Shown: piece by piece, positions 1 to 8,841 of the stretch | Layout: every line of letters starts with the position of its first letter | Numbering within the stretch: the stretch's first letter is position 1 | Origin: Spirosoma sp. | GTDB lineage: Bacteria > Bacteroidota > Bacteroidia > Cytophagales > Spirosomataceae | Assembly: GCF_026391055.1 (NCBI RefSeq) | Contig: NZ_JAPLET010000009.1 | Coordinates: forward strand, 186,001-250,000 | Reading direction: 5' to 3' | DNA length: 64,000 bases | Notes under the pieces: generated by a model | What the model was told of the DNA's origin: nothing | The model's input: the letters and a program-made list of their open reading frames with translations, nothing else | The model's database searches: none | Made by a program: the position numbers and the translations under genes

Positions 1-347
1 AGCCAGCAGAGGACAATCACCCAGCGCATAGGAATTTCCCACATGGGGGCGTGGAGTAACTGCGTCTCGTCGTCGGCCTCCATGACTCCATATACGTTTC
101 TGGCGCAGAAGTCATCCCAACCCGTATAATCTATAAAAACGGCGAGGGTGTCCAGCGAAAGTTTGGAGGGAATGGTCGACAGCTCCCAGAACGCCTGCAA
201 TTCTCGTGCATCGATCTGCCGTTGTGTATGACTAGCTACCAGCTCGCTCAGATGCACATAATCACGCGCCCGCCAGTGGGACGATTGTTCCCAGCGCAGT
301 ATGTGCTCGATCTGCTGCTTAAGGTCGTTGGCATGATACGTACTCAT
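1..347 (-). CDS. Hypothetical protein, 3' part cut off by the window edge
   Basis: An open frame starts with ATG at 347 and runs off the left edge after 115 codons without a stop. The visible protein is soluble and helical, beginning MSTYHANDLKQQIEHIL. It carries the motif LSLDTLAVFIDYTGWDDFC at about residues 63-81. A similar Ser/Thr-L-x-x-Tyr/Phe-x-G-Tyr-x-x-Trp-x-Asp-Phe signature precedes varied sensor or ATPase domains in many Bacteroidota proteins, as far as I recall the family. After it comes acidic sequence and then a hydrophobic stretch (MRWVIVLCW) that may begin a membrane segment. I cannot name a function. It is transcribed away from the nitrate cluster, 91 bp beyond the end of the rubredoxin gene. 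Confidence 0.6.
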   Translation of the reverse strand, partial: MSTYHANDLKQQIEHILRWEQSSHWRARDYVHLSELVASHTQRQIDARELQAFWELSTIPSKLSLDTLAVFIDYTGWDDFCARNVYGVMEADDETQLLHAPMWEIPMRWVIVLCW

Positions 348-437
348 ACCCTAAAAATACCACATTTTGGACAAACCCAACCCGCCAGGTTCCCAGATTG
401 CATCCGGGGCTATCCACAGTCAACACCGTCGGGGTTG

Positions 438-1895
438 TTAGGGGGCTGTTACCAGTTGTACGGTGGTCATATCCTGCTTGGGGGCGTCGCAGGTGGCGCA
501 AACGTAATGATCGGGGAGTTGGTAGAAGGGGGTACCGGCCGGGATGCTTTGCCGGGCATCGCCGTACTGTTCGTCATAGACGGTGAAGCAATGTGGGCAC
601 TGGTATACAGTGTCCTCGACACCCGATGAAGGCTCCGGTTTTTCGGTTTCGACCCATGTCGTTTCGGCGCGGTCCTGCGACCAGCGGGCGTTGAATTGGC
701 GGCACAACCGATTGAGTTGGTTCGGAACATGCATACGGAACAACGCTTTTTCAAAAACATGATACGTTCGGCTATTCGGGTTGAAATTCTCGGTATAGTA
801 CAGATCATACACGCTGAACAACGCCAGTTGACCCAGTTGAATCAACGGCCGCTTCCGAATCAGCACCGAGCCAAACACTTCTGACTTGGCCCGTGTCTGT
901 ATGCCGAAACAAAGCCCAAAGGTACGGGTATCGTTCTTTTCAAAATTCCGGATTACGTAATGCTTCAGCGCCGTGCCTTCGTCGGTATGATCTTCCGTTT
1001 GCCAGGCGAGTTCATTGGCCGCGTGGCGTACGTTGATGTTGTGCTTGCCTAACACATACGACCAGGCCGCCCGGTCTTTTGCCTCGATACCTTTAATGAT
1101 GAGCGACTTCCAGGGTGTCGCGCAGATTTCGCCGATACGGGTTTTCAGGCATAACGCGCACACATCGAGTAGAAAAACAATAGAGAATTCTTCGTCACGA
1201 CGATACAGGCCCAGCCACGACCGTTCGCCATAACGGTTGAAGCCCTCGTAATAAGGCAACGAAAAATCCGGCAACTCCACCTCCTGCGTGGCGGGTTGGG
1301 TGATGAAATGCCGGTTTGCCGTAACTGCTATATACAAAGCCTCTTCTCCCTGAAAATCTTGCGCCAGCATAGCCTCTTCCACGGCTTTAGCGACTCGGCC
1401 AATGTCATTGGTATAGATGAGTTGCGGCCACCGGAATAATAGATTGGTCTGTTTCGGGCGAACGTACAAATACCAGAAGTGAGGCTCAGGCGAGGCAATG
1501 AAATTCAAATTACCTGTGAAGAACGGCGTAAAGCTCTGGTTGGAATCCGACAGGTTGACCTTTAGCCGGGGCTGGTAGTCGAACTGGTCGAGCACGGTAT
1601 GGTACTCACTTTCCCGCAGCCAGGCCCCCGTCCGGAACACGTCTTCGCCACAATACGAACTGATGATATTCGGATACTGGTCCGTATTCAACTCATACGA
1701 AATCTGGTGTTGCTTAAGGTCTTTTTCCAGAAACCGCATGTCTTCGTAATGCACCGTCATGAGTAACTGCTGACGGGCACCAAAACGCACCTTCCGAACC
1801 TTCGCTTCGTAGGCCAGCCGCAACACCGTTTGCAGCGCCCCCGGCGAAACAATCCCGGCGGGCATATTGACTTTTAGGGTATAGTAATCGCGCAT
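438..1895 (-). CDS. Nitrite/sulfite reductase-like protein with C-terminal rubredoxin domain
   Basis: The 485-residue protein has two parts. Residues 1 to about 420 resemble the two ferredoxin-like half-domains of sirohaem nitrite/sulfite reductases. Residues 431-480 form a rubredoxin with Cys433-x2-Cys436 and Cys466-x2-Cys469. The sirohaem/[4Fe-4S] ligand cysteines do not survive: around the first site only Cys82 (SSYCGEDVF) is left, and the later site (KVNLSDSNQ) has none. It is therefore unlikely to reduce nitrite. As last gene of the nitrate assimilation run, 46 bp after the nitrate reductase, it is probably an electron carrier or assembly partner (inference). Start ATG at 1895. The rubredoxin call is firm; the role is not. 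Confidence 0.85.
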   Translation of the reverse strand: MRDYYTLKVNMPAGIVSPGALQTVLRLAYEAKVRKVRFGARQQLLMTVHYEDMRFLEKDLKQHQISYELNTDQYPNIISSYCGEDVFRTGAWLRESEYHTVLDQFDYQPRLKVNLSDSNQSFTPFFTGNLNFIASPEPHFWYLYVRPKQTNLLFRWPQLIYTNDIGRVAKAVEEAMLAQDFQGEEALYIAVTANRHFITQPATQEVELPDFSLPYYEGFNRYGERSWLGLYRRDEEFSIVFLLDVCALCLKTRIGEICATPWKSLIIKGIEAKDRAAWSYVLGKHNINVRHAANELAWQTEDHTDEGTALKHYVIRNFEKNDTRTFGLCFGIQTRAKSEVFGSVLIRKRPLIQLGQLALFSVYDLYYTENFNPNSRTYHVFEKALFRMHVPNQLNRLCRQFNARWSQDRAETTWVETEKPEPSSGVEDTVYQCPHCFTVYDEQYGDARQSIPAGTPFYQLPDHYVCATCDAPKQDMTTVQLVTAP

Positions 1896-1916
1896 GAGAT
1901 TTAATGGTGAATGATC

Positions 1917-1987
1917 GAATGAATTAGTGAATAAGATTAGGCTAGCATTTGGGTGCGTCAGCTATTCGCTCATTCACTAATTCACTC
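1917..1987. repeat. Inverted repeat overlapping the 3' end of the nitrate reductase gene
   Basis: The arms are 1917-1932 (GAATGAATTAGTGAAT) and 1972-1987, 15 of 16 bases complementary, separated by 39 bases. The right arm lies inside the last codons of the nitrate reductase gene (stop at 1942-1944), so the hairpin forms across the gene end. There is no clear U-run. It may slow decay or partly terminate between the two genes. Confidence 0.6.
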
Positions 1988-4900
1988 ATTGATAAAAGAA
2001 TACTCCGTACCTCCGGCCGACACGAGCCGCAGCCTGTTCCGGCACCGGTTTTCTGGCATAACTGCTGGAAATCGGTGCAACCGGCCTGGATGGCCCGCTC
2101 CAGATTTCCCTGCCCCACGGTATTGCAGGAACACACCAGCTTGCCTTCGACTGGGTCGATCTGTTTGCTGGCCCGCAGGAGCTGGAGCCGCTTTTCGGAG
2201 AGTTCTGTGCCGTTGGCGATGAGTTCGCGGAACTCGGCAAACTCGTTCTTGTCGCCCACTAAAATTGCCCCGACGAGCTTATCACCCTGAACGATACACT
2301 TTTTGTAATACCGCTTCGACTTGTCGATGAACACAATTTCTTCAAACTCCGGCCCGGCATTGGGTGGTACTTCCGTCAGGCCCATGCTGCACAGGTGAAG
2401 ACCTTCCATTTTCAGAATGCTGATCGACAAACTGCCTTTGTACGGTTGCGACACATCACCGGCGATGAAGCGGGCGGCTGTTTCAGCCTGTTGCTCGGCG
2501 GCCAGGGTAATGCCCCACATTTGCCCGTTCCACTGCGCCACTTCGCCAGCGGCAAAAATATCGGGATCGGAGGTTTGCAGGTAATCGTTCACGACCACGC
2601 CCCGGTTGCAGGTCAGACCAGCTTCGCGGGCGAGTTCGATATTCGGCACCGTCCCAATGGCCATCACCACCACCTGGCAGTTTAGTTTCTTTCCCGATTT
2701 TAGCTGAACACCTTCTACGTTGTCGGTACCCATGAACGTCTGAACTTCTTCATTGAAATAGACATCAATGCCCCGGTCAAGGAGTTCGAGGTAGAGTAGT
2801 TCGCTGGCCAATGGGTCGAGCTGGCGTTCCATGAACCGGCCCACCCGCTGGATGACCGTCACCCGAACGTTGATCTGCCGCAAGGATGCTGCCAGTTCCA
2901 GCCCGAGCAGTCCACCGCCCACTATTACCGTATGCGGCTCTGAGCCATCGGCGGGCCGATTCAGAAACGGCATCAGCGAATCGGCGTCGAGCCGCGACCG
3001 CATGTTGAAAATACCCGGTAAACGAGGAATTCCTTTGGGCATAAAGGCACTGCTGCCCGTACCAAGCAGGAGTTTGTCGTAGCTGTGTTCGACGCCGTTG
3101 GTATCGACAACAACTTTGGCGTTCCGGTCAATGTGGGCAATGCCGACCCCTTTGTGCACAATGATACGAGCCTCTTCGAACTGGTCTTCACGCAGTTTGA
3201 CAAGCTGCTCCCACGACTGTGCTCCGCTGATGTAGTCGGGCAGCAACACGCGGTTGTAGAACGGATAGATTTCTTTCGAGAAAATATGCAGTTCGTCGTT
3301 GACGGGTGTTTCGACCCGCCCCGACCTTAGGGCGCGATAGGCGTTGATGAAGCCCAATCCCGCCGAACCGGCGCCAATGATGATGATCTTTTCCAGCGGC
3401 TTGCTGAACGGCATCACCTCCACCGCCGTAAACTTAAAATCCGGCTCTTTGGAACGCGGATCAACGAGCGCATTGGTCAGGTTGTTGGCCCGGTTCAGGT
3501 TGCTTTCGCCCGACTTCCCGGCCAGCACTTTCCCCCAATGCATCGGCAGAAAACATAGTCCCGAACGTACATCGTCGGTGAGTTGAGCTTTCACCCGCAC
3601 CTCGCCCCGCCGACCGCGAACGACGACAAGCTGCCCTTCGGCAATGTTTCTTGCCTTTGCATCGTCAGGGTGAATTTGCAGAACGGGCTGCGGGCTATGT
3701 TGATTGAGTTTGGCAACACGGCCCGTTTTGGTCATGGTGTGCCACTGGTCGCGGATACGACCAGTGGTTAAGATCAGCGGAAAGTCAGCGTCGGTTGGTT
3801 CCGATGTATTTTCATCGGGCACGGCGTGGATCTGCGCGCGTCCGTTGGGTGTGTAAAAGTTGTGGTCGGTGAACAGGCGTTTGGTGCCGGTTTGGTTTTC
3901 GCGGTTCCCCGCCGGGATTTGCAGTATACTGTTTTCTTCCCCCCTTTCACTTTTTGGATACGGCCACTGTATAGTGCGTTTTTGCTTGAGGAGATTGTAG
4001 TTTACGCCCGTGATGTCGACGTTGGTGCCTGCGGTGAGTTGAGCGTATTCGTCATAAACGGCGGAGGTGTTGGTGTATGGAAATGCATCGCCGAAACCCA
4101 TTTTTTTGGCAAATCGCCAGATGATTTCAGAGTCGGGCAGGGCTTCGCCGGGGGCGTCGATGATTTTCGGTAAGTACGCGATCCGCCGTTCGGCGTTGGT
4201 CATGGTGCCCTCTTTTTCGAGCCAGGCGGCTGCGGGTAGCACTACGTCGGCAAACTGTACCGTATCGGCCCGGTTCGAAATGTCCTGAACGACAACAAAA
4301 CGGGCATGTTGAAGGGCTTTTTCAACCGCATTGACATCGGGCATGCTCACCATCGGATTGGTGTTGATGATCCAGATGGCTTTCAGACCACCATCACCCA
4401 AGGCGTCGAACATCTCGGTAGCGGTCAGACCGGGTTTCGACGCAATTTTGACCGGGCTGTTCCAGAACGCTTCGACCTCGGCGCGGTGGGTGGCGTTGGT
4501 CACGTCGCGGTGGGCGGGCAGCACGTTGGCAAGGCCCCCCGTTTCGCGGCCACCCATCGCATTGGGCTGGCCCGTGAGCGAAAACGGCCCGTTGCCGGGT
4601 TTACCGATCCGACCCGTAATCAGGTGGAGATTGATGAGCGCCAGATTTTTGTTTACACCAATTACCGACTGGTTCAGGCCCATCGTCCAGAGCGACAAAA
4701 AGCCCTTCGAGCGACCAATCCAGTCGGCCGCGCGCCGAATGTCATTGGCGGGAACCCCACAAATATCGGCGGCTTCGGCGACGGTACGCTGCATGACCTG
4801 CTCGCTGTAAGCAGCAAATCCGTCGGCGTGGTTGGTGATAAAATCAACATCGATGTCGCCATTCTCGATCAGCAGCCGACCGATGGCGTTGTTCAGCACA

Positions 4901-5562
4901 ATGTCGGTGCCGGGGCGGATAGGCAAATGAAGATCAGAAGACCGGGCCGTATCGGTTTTACGAGGGTCGACGCAAATGATTTTGACGTTTGGATTAGCCG
5001 CCTTATGCGCTTCAATCCGACGCCACAGAATTGGGTGACACCAGGCGGGATTCGCGCCCTGCACCAGAAAAACGTCGGCCTCTTCGATGTCGTCATAACA
5101 AACCGGCACCGAATCTTCACCCAGCGACAGTTTGTAGCCCACCACCGCCGAACTCATGCACAAGCGGGAGTTAGTATCGATGTTATTGGAGCCAATAAAG
5201 CCTTTAATGAGCTTATTGACCAGGTAATACTCTTCCGTCAGGCACTGCCCCGACACATAAAACGCGACTGAATCGGGACCGTATTTCTGAATGAACGTCC
5301 GGAATACAGCGGCTGTACGCTCCAGCGCGGCATCCCAGCTTACCCGTTGCATGGGCATGTTACGGTTGAGCCGCATCTGCGGATACAGCTGCCGGTCCGA
5401 TTGGTCCATGACGGTATAATGCAGATTCATGCCTTTCGAGCACAGCATTCCCTTGTTGGACGGGTGTTGTTTATCACCCTCAACGGTCAATCGTCCGGTT
5501 GGCTCCTGTTTGACAACAATTCCACAGCCAACACCACAATAGCAACAGGTCGTTTGATGCAT
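1942..5562 (-). CDS. nasA: Assimilatory nitrate reductase, molybdopterin domain fused to FAD/NAD(P) and BFD domains
   Basis: This 1206-residue cytoplasmic enzyme should reduce nitrate to nitrite. The N-terminal [4Fe-4S] site is Cys6-x2-Cys9-x3-Cys13-x27-Cys41. The molybdopterin oxidoreductase domain covers about residues 1-690, with the probable Mo ligand Cys135 in NSRLCMSS and a molydopterin-dinucleotide-binding tail (ILTTGRIRDQWHTMTKTGR). Then follows a NirB-like FAD/NAD(P) module (about 695-1110; GAGSAGLGF and TVIVGGGLLGLE) and a BFD [2Fe-2S] domain (CSC ... CGSC) near 1140-1190. In Bacillus and Klebsiella these electron-transfer parts sit on separate subunits; here they are fused, so NAD(P)H could feed the Mo site within one chain. 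Formate dehydrogenase is the alternative, but NarK, NirBD and SUMT neighbours favour nitrate. No Tat signal is present. Confidence 0.93.
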   Translation of the reverse strand: MHQTTCCYCGVGCGIVVKQEPTGRLTVEGDKQHPSNKGMLCSKGMNLHYTVMDQSDRQLYPQMRLNRNMPMQRVSWDAALERTAAVFRTFIQKYGPDSVAFYVSGQCLTEEYYLVNKLIKGFIGSNNIDTNSRLCMSSAVVGYKLSLGEDSVPVCYDDIEEADVFLVQGANPAWCHPILWRRIEAHKAANPNVKIICVDPRKTDTARSSDLHLPIRPGTDIVLNNAIGRLLIENGDIDVDFITNHADGFAAYSEQVMQRTVAEAADICGVPANDIRRAADWIGRSKGFLSLWTMGLNQSVIGVNKNLALINLHLITGRIGKPGNGPFSLTGQPNAMGGRETGGLANVLPAHRDVTNATHRAEVEAFWNSPVKIASKPGLTATEMFDALGDGGLKAIWIINTNPMVSMPDVNAVEKALQHARFVVVQDISNRADTVQFADVVLPAAAWLEKEGTMTNAERRIAYLPKIIDAPGEALPDSEIIWRFAKKMGFGDAFPYTNTSAVYDEYAQLTAGTNVDITGVNYNLLKQKRTIQWPYPKSERGEENSILQIPAGNRENQTGTKRLFTDHNFYTPNGRAQIHAVPDENTSEPTDADFPLILTTGRIRDQWHTMTKTGRVAKLNQHSPQPVLQIHPDDAKARNIAEGQLVVVRGRRGEVRVKAQLTDDVRSGLCFLPMHWGKVLAGKSGESNLNRANNLTNALVDPRSKEPDFKFTAVEVMPFSKPLEKIIIIGAGSAGLGFINAYRALRSGRVETPVNDELHIFSKEIYPFYNRVLLPDYISGAQSWEQLVKLREDQFEEARIIVHKGVGIAHIDRNAKVVVDTNGVEHSYDKLLLGTGSSAFMPKGIPRLPGIFNMRSRLDADSLMPFLNRPADGSEPHTVIVGGGLLGLELAASLRQINVRVTVIQRVGRFMERQLDPLASELLYLELLDRGIDVYFNEEVQTFMGTDNVEGVQLKSGKKLNCQVVVMAIGTVPNIELAREAGLTCNRGVVVNDYLQTSDPDIFAAGEVAQWNGQMWGITLAAEQQAETAARFIAGDVSQPYKGSLSISILKMEGLHLCSMGLTEVPPNAGPEFEEIVFIDKSKRYYKKCIVQGDKLVGAILVGDKNEFAEFRELIANGTELSEKRLQLLRASKQIDPVEGKLVCSCNTVGQGNLERAIQAGCTDFQQLCQKTGAGTGCGSCRPEVRSILLSMSELVNERIADAPKC

Positions 5563-5570
5563 GGTCTTTT

Positions 5571-5696
5571 AATGGATAATGAAAAATGAACAATGCAGAG
5601 TGTGCGGAAAATCAAGTCTGTTATCTGTAACCTACCTACCATAGAGCACACATTACGCGTTATTTATTTTTCATTGTGCATTATCAATTATTCATT
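5571..5696. repeat. Imperfect inverted repeat filling the narK-nitrate reductase gap
   Basis: Arms 5571-5595 and 5672-5696 are complementary at about 20 of 25 positions. They are built from AATG/ATAATG-like words. The repeat starts 8 bp upstream of the nitrate reductase ATG and ends 5 bp before the narK stop, so it occupies essentially the whole gap. It could be a partial terminator or a processing site tuning the two genes' ratio. Confidence 0.6.
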
Positions 5697-5701
5697 AAAA
5701 A

Positions 5702-6997
5702 TCAAGCTGTTTGCAATTCCACTTCCGCTGATTCGGCGATGGTCTCTTTGCTGAAATTGACCAGGAATAAGAGCAGTCCAATGGCGGCTACGGCGCAGCC
5801 GATGTACAGGAACGCCTGTCCGTAACTGATGGACTGCGATTTAAAGAGGAACGCCATTAGCATACCGCCGAGGTTACCACCCGCACCAACCACGCCCGAA
5901 ATGACGCCAACGGCTTTGGGGTTCACGAAGGGCACAATGGCATACGTACCGCCGTTCGACATTTTCAGGAACAGGGCGAAGGTGATCATGGAAACAATAG
6001 CCATCGGCAGGCTACCGGCCTGAGCGAAAAGCATAATACCTGCTCCTTCCAGCACCAGCATACTGGCCAGCAGGAGACCTTTACCCCGCATACCGTATTT
6101 GTTACCCACTTTATCGGCCACGATACCGCCGAGGGCCCGGGCAAAAATGTTCATGCCGCCGAAAAGCATCGCCCAGAAACCAGCTTCCGTTTCGGCCAGC
6201 TTAAAGTTATCGAAGAAATAAAGCGCGGCCACGCCATCGAACGTGATTTCCATCCCGAAGCAGCAGGCGTAGGCCAGTGCCAGCGCCCATACGCGGATAT
6301 CGGCGCAGGCCGCCCAGAAACTCACCTTCTCGCCCGTTGCAACGGATCGTCCGATCTCGCTATAATTTCCAGCGGGCGTATCTTGGGTAAAACGGTAGTA
6401 AATGAAGGCCATCACGAGCATTAGCACACCCGGCACGATCATGGCCAGCCGCCACGCTTCGGGCTTGGTATAGCCGAAGCCGACGATGGTAGCCATGATG
6501 AGCGGCATCGCTAGTTGGGTAATGCCTCCACCAAGGTTGCCCCAGCCACCGGCTACGGCATTAGCCGTACCTTTGATTTTGGGGGCAAACATCATGGATG
6601 TATGAAACTGCGTGATTACGAACGATGCACCAATGACGCCAATGGCTAGCCGGAACAGCAGAAAGGTGGTGTAATCATGTGCCAGGCCAACGAACATAAC
6701 CGGCCAGGCTCCCAATACCAGTAGGGCCGCGTAGGTCTTACGCGGTCCCCAGGTATCGCACAGGCGGCCAATTACCAAACGGGCCAGAATGGTAGCCGAC
6801 ACGGCGGCAATGATGGTATTACCCACCTGCGGTTTGGTCAGTCCAAGATCGGCCCGGATGGCGGGCATCAGCGGAGCCAGCCCAAACCAGCCGAAGAAAC
6901 ACACAAAGAAAGTAAGCCACGTAATGTGGAAGGTCCGCATCTGCACACCGTTGAAACTGAATACGTTCAGCGATTCGAGAGGTTTGTTCGTTTGCAT
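5702..6997 (-). CDS. narK: NarK/NasA-type MFS nitrate/nitrite transporter
   Basis: A 431-residue inner membrane protein of the major facilitator superfamily, with about 12 hydrophobic segments. The nitrate-porter signature AGGWGNLGGGI is present in the first half and a related GVVGAGGNLGGML in the second. Arg residues expected to bind nitrate are visible in FRLAIGVIGASFV (helix 2/4 region). It starts FxWLTFF near residue 30 as in NarK proteins. It imports nitrate, and perhaps exports nitrite, for the reductase encoded just downstream. The 35-bp gap to the porin gene suggests one transcript: porin, transporter, nitrate reductase, rubredoxin protein. ATG at 6997. Confidence 0.93.
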   Translation of the reverse strand: MQTNKPLESLNVFSFNGVQMRTFHITWLTFFVCFFGWFGLAPLMPAIRADLGLTKPQVGNTIIAAVSATILARLVIGRLCDTWGPRKTYAALLVLGAWPVMFVGLAHDYTTFLLFRLAIGVIGASFVITQFHTSMMFAPKIKGTANAVAGGWGNLGGGITQLAMPLIMATIVGFGYTKPEAWRLAMIVPGVLMLVMAFIYYRFTQDTPAGNYSEIGRSVATGEKVSFWAACADIRVWALALAYACCFGMEITFDGVAALYFFDNFKLAETEAGFWAMLFGGMNIFARALGGIVADKVGNKYGMRGKGLLLASMLVLEGAGIMLFAQAGSLPMAIVSMITFALFLKMSNGGTYAIVPFVNPKAVGVISGVVGAGGNLGGMLMAFLFKSQSISYGQAFLYIGCAVAAIGLLLFLVNFSKETIAESAEVELQTA

Positions 6998-7032
6998 GAG
7001 AAATTGAGTATGAATGTGTTATTGATTTTTTA

Positions 7033-8592
7033 CTACTTCACTGCCACCGGCTTTGCAGCCAGAAAATCAGGGCGGATGTTGATCATCAGGTACGACCAGG
7101 TGCCGATGTGGCTCTTCTCACCCATAGTGCCCTGCTTACTGTATTCGAGGCTGTTGGTGCCATTCATGACCGAATACCCAAATTCCAGGCTGGTGAACTT
7201 GTTGAGCGCGTAGTTTGCCACAAAGTCGTACTCCATGCCCAGTTTGGACGACAGCAGCGCACCAGCGGGTGCATCGGCCATTTTGTTGTAGGTGGGTGCC
7301 GCCAGTGCGAAATAGTGAATGTCGAACGTAGTGGTCAGGCGGGGGCTGGCGTATTTGAACTTCAGGAACGCGTCCTGCAATCCGCCGGCTGGCGAGCCCG
7401 TTCCAACGTAGAAATAATCCATATAGCCCCAGTGCCGGTGTGGCGTACCATAGAGCGGGTCGAAGCGGCTGGTTTCGCCCGTCTGAATCGTGGTGGAATT
7501 GTTACCCGACAGCACCTCATAACCGGGGCCAACACTGATTAGTCCTTTCTGGAACATGATGTTACCGCCGTAGTGATAGGCTTTTTTAATGCTCAGCCCA
7601 TCGCGGTCTTTGCCGCTTTGTCCATACACAAACGCCTGCCATTGTACTTTACCAAATTTCGGGGAGGTATTACCCAGTTGACCAATGAGCATTCCGCCAT
7701 AGGTCAGACGCGAATTTGTACCGGCCACATCGTAACGTCTCCCATATACGTAACCAGTCGTTGCATTACCCAGCGAGTCGGTGCGGTATTTCTGAAAATC
7801 GTCTTTAAAAAATAAGGCAGAGAACTTGGTCTGGCTGGATGGCCCGCCAAACTTGCGGGTCAGGTACGCCATTTGAAACGACTTGAATTGCTGATTCTGG
7901 CCGTTGGTACTTAGCGGGGTCGCCAGTACCGGTGCACCGCCTTTTCCAACTGTTGGAATAAATCCGGCGGGAATCGTCAGCGATACATTCTTGTTCGAGA
8001 GGGCCGACGTGGCTACGTTGCCGGGCGTGTAATAATCGCCCACGGTGCCGAACGCATCAGTATTCTGGTTAAAGCCAACGCCCAGGTCGAGCGCCCAGCC
8101 TTTGTGCTGACCTTTGAGTAGAGCAGCATCGAACCGGCGCCCCTGCTGGAGCCAGTCGAGGTTGCCCAACAGACGCACATCGTCGTATACAAGCTCTTGG
8201 CGGCCAACTTTAAACGAAAGATTCTGAACAGGTCTGAATTTAATGCTGGTATCGGCACGGTTGGCCAGGGTCACTTCGGCCCAGGCTTCGTGAATCATCA
8301 GGCGGTTGCCGTCGACGTTATTGATGGTCGAAGCATCCTGCCCCCACACCCGAACATCCTGAAAAGAGGTTTGAAACTGTACGCGATCCCATTTATAGCC
8401 GAACGTCAGGCGGGTACGCTGAGACGTGAAGAACGCAGCGGGCGCATCTTTAGGAGCCAGGTTACCCAGGCCATTCCGCAGCTCGGTGCGGGTACGCAAC
8501 TGCCCCACGAGTGAGAACTGAGCGTACGAAGCGGGTTCAATAGCCAACAGGACAAGACAGGCTAATGACACGTTTGTCAGTATATTTTTCAT
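7033..8592 (-). CDS. Outer membrane beta-barrel porin of the alginate-export type, probable nitrate-uptake porin
   Basis: I choose ATG at 8592, which gives a clean signal peptide (MKNILTNVSLACLVLLAIEPASYAQ) and 519 residues; the upstream in-frame extension is less likely. The mature part is rich in alternating aromatic beta-strands. It carries FSLVGQLRTRTELRNG, RTRLTFGYKWD, VGRQELVYDD and LQQGRRFDAALL, all typical of the alginate-export/AlgE-like porin family. Homologues often sit in non-alginate operons. Here the gene leads the nitrate transport and reduction operon, 35 bp before narK, so passive nitrate entry across the outer membrane is the natural inference. A NarL-type palindrome lies 57-76 bp upstream. 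Confidence 0.8.
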   Translation of the reverse strand: MKNILTNVSLACLVLLAIEPASYAQFSLVGQLRTRTELRNGLGNLAPKDAPAAFFTSQRTRLTFGYKWDRVQFQTSFQDVRVWGQDASTINNVDGNRLMIHEAWAEVTLANRADTSIKFRPVQNLSFKVGRQELVYDDVRLLGNLDWLQQGRRFDAALLKGQHKGWALDLGVGFNQNTDAFGTVGDYYTPGNVATSALSNKNVSLTIPAGFIPTVGKGGAPVLATPLSTNGQNQQFKSFQMAYLTRKFGGPSSQTKFSALFFKDDFQKYRTDSLGNATTGYVYGRRYDVAGTNSRLTYGGMLIGQLGNTSPKFGKVQWQAFVYGQSGKDRDGLSIKKAYHYGGNIMFQKGLISVGPGYEVLSGNNSTTIQTGETSRFDPLYGTPHRHWGYMDYFYVGTGSPAGGLQDAFLKFKYASPRLTTTFDIHYFALAAPTYNKMADAPAGALLSSKLGMEYDFVANYALNKFTSLEFGYSVMNGTNSLEYSKQGTMGEKSHIGTWSYLMINIRPDFLAAKPVAVK

Positions 8593-8648
8593 CAGAATAA
8601 GCAGACCGTTTAACTGGAAAATGAACAGTGAAGACAACAGTGAGCGGA

Positions 8649-8668
8649 CTTACCCCGAACGGAGTAAG
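8649..8668 (-). promoter_or_regulatory. Candidate NarL/NarP-type operator upstream of the porin operon
   Basis: The 20-bp palindrome CTTACCCCGAACGGAGTAAG contains heptamers TACCCCG and, inverted, TACTCCG, separated by 2 bp. The NarL/NarP consensus in enterobacteria is TACYYMT arranged 7-2-7. Both heptamers match six of seven positions (last base G instead of T). It sits about 57-76 bp before the porin ATG, a fitting place for an activator. A NarX/NarL-like pair is encoded at 12974-15132. Confidence 0.4.
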
Positions 8669-8841
8669 GATGGATAGAGCAGCGAAGAAAGGTGGCTCTG
8701 AAGACGAGGCAGAAAGGGCTGACAGACGTTGATTAGTAAATCGTCAAGTGGTCAACTACTCAACAGATTTCTAAGGCAGTGGTCAGGAGCGAGATGACGC
8801 TGATTTGCTTTAGCTGCTTTTTTTCATTTTCTTTGAAGCGT

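Noticed and set aside
222-629. 135-codon plus-strand open frame at the left edge
   Set aside because: Overlaps the starts and ends of two better supported minus-strand genes and has no recognisable features.
4306-5271. 321-codon plus-strand open frame
   Set aside because: It lies wholly antisense inside the nitrate reductase gene, whose protein is strongly conserved; the translation has no family features.
1942-5562. Formate dehydrogenase reading of the molybdoenzyme
   Set aside because: Domain order with a NirB-like C-terminus and the neighbours narK, nirBD and SUMT fit assimilatory nitrate reductase better.
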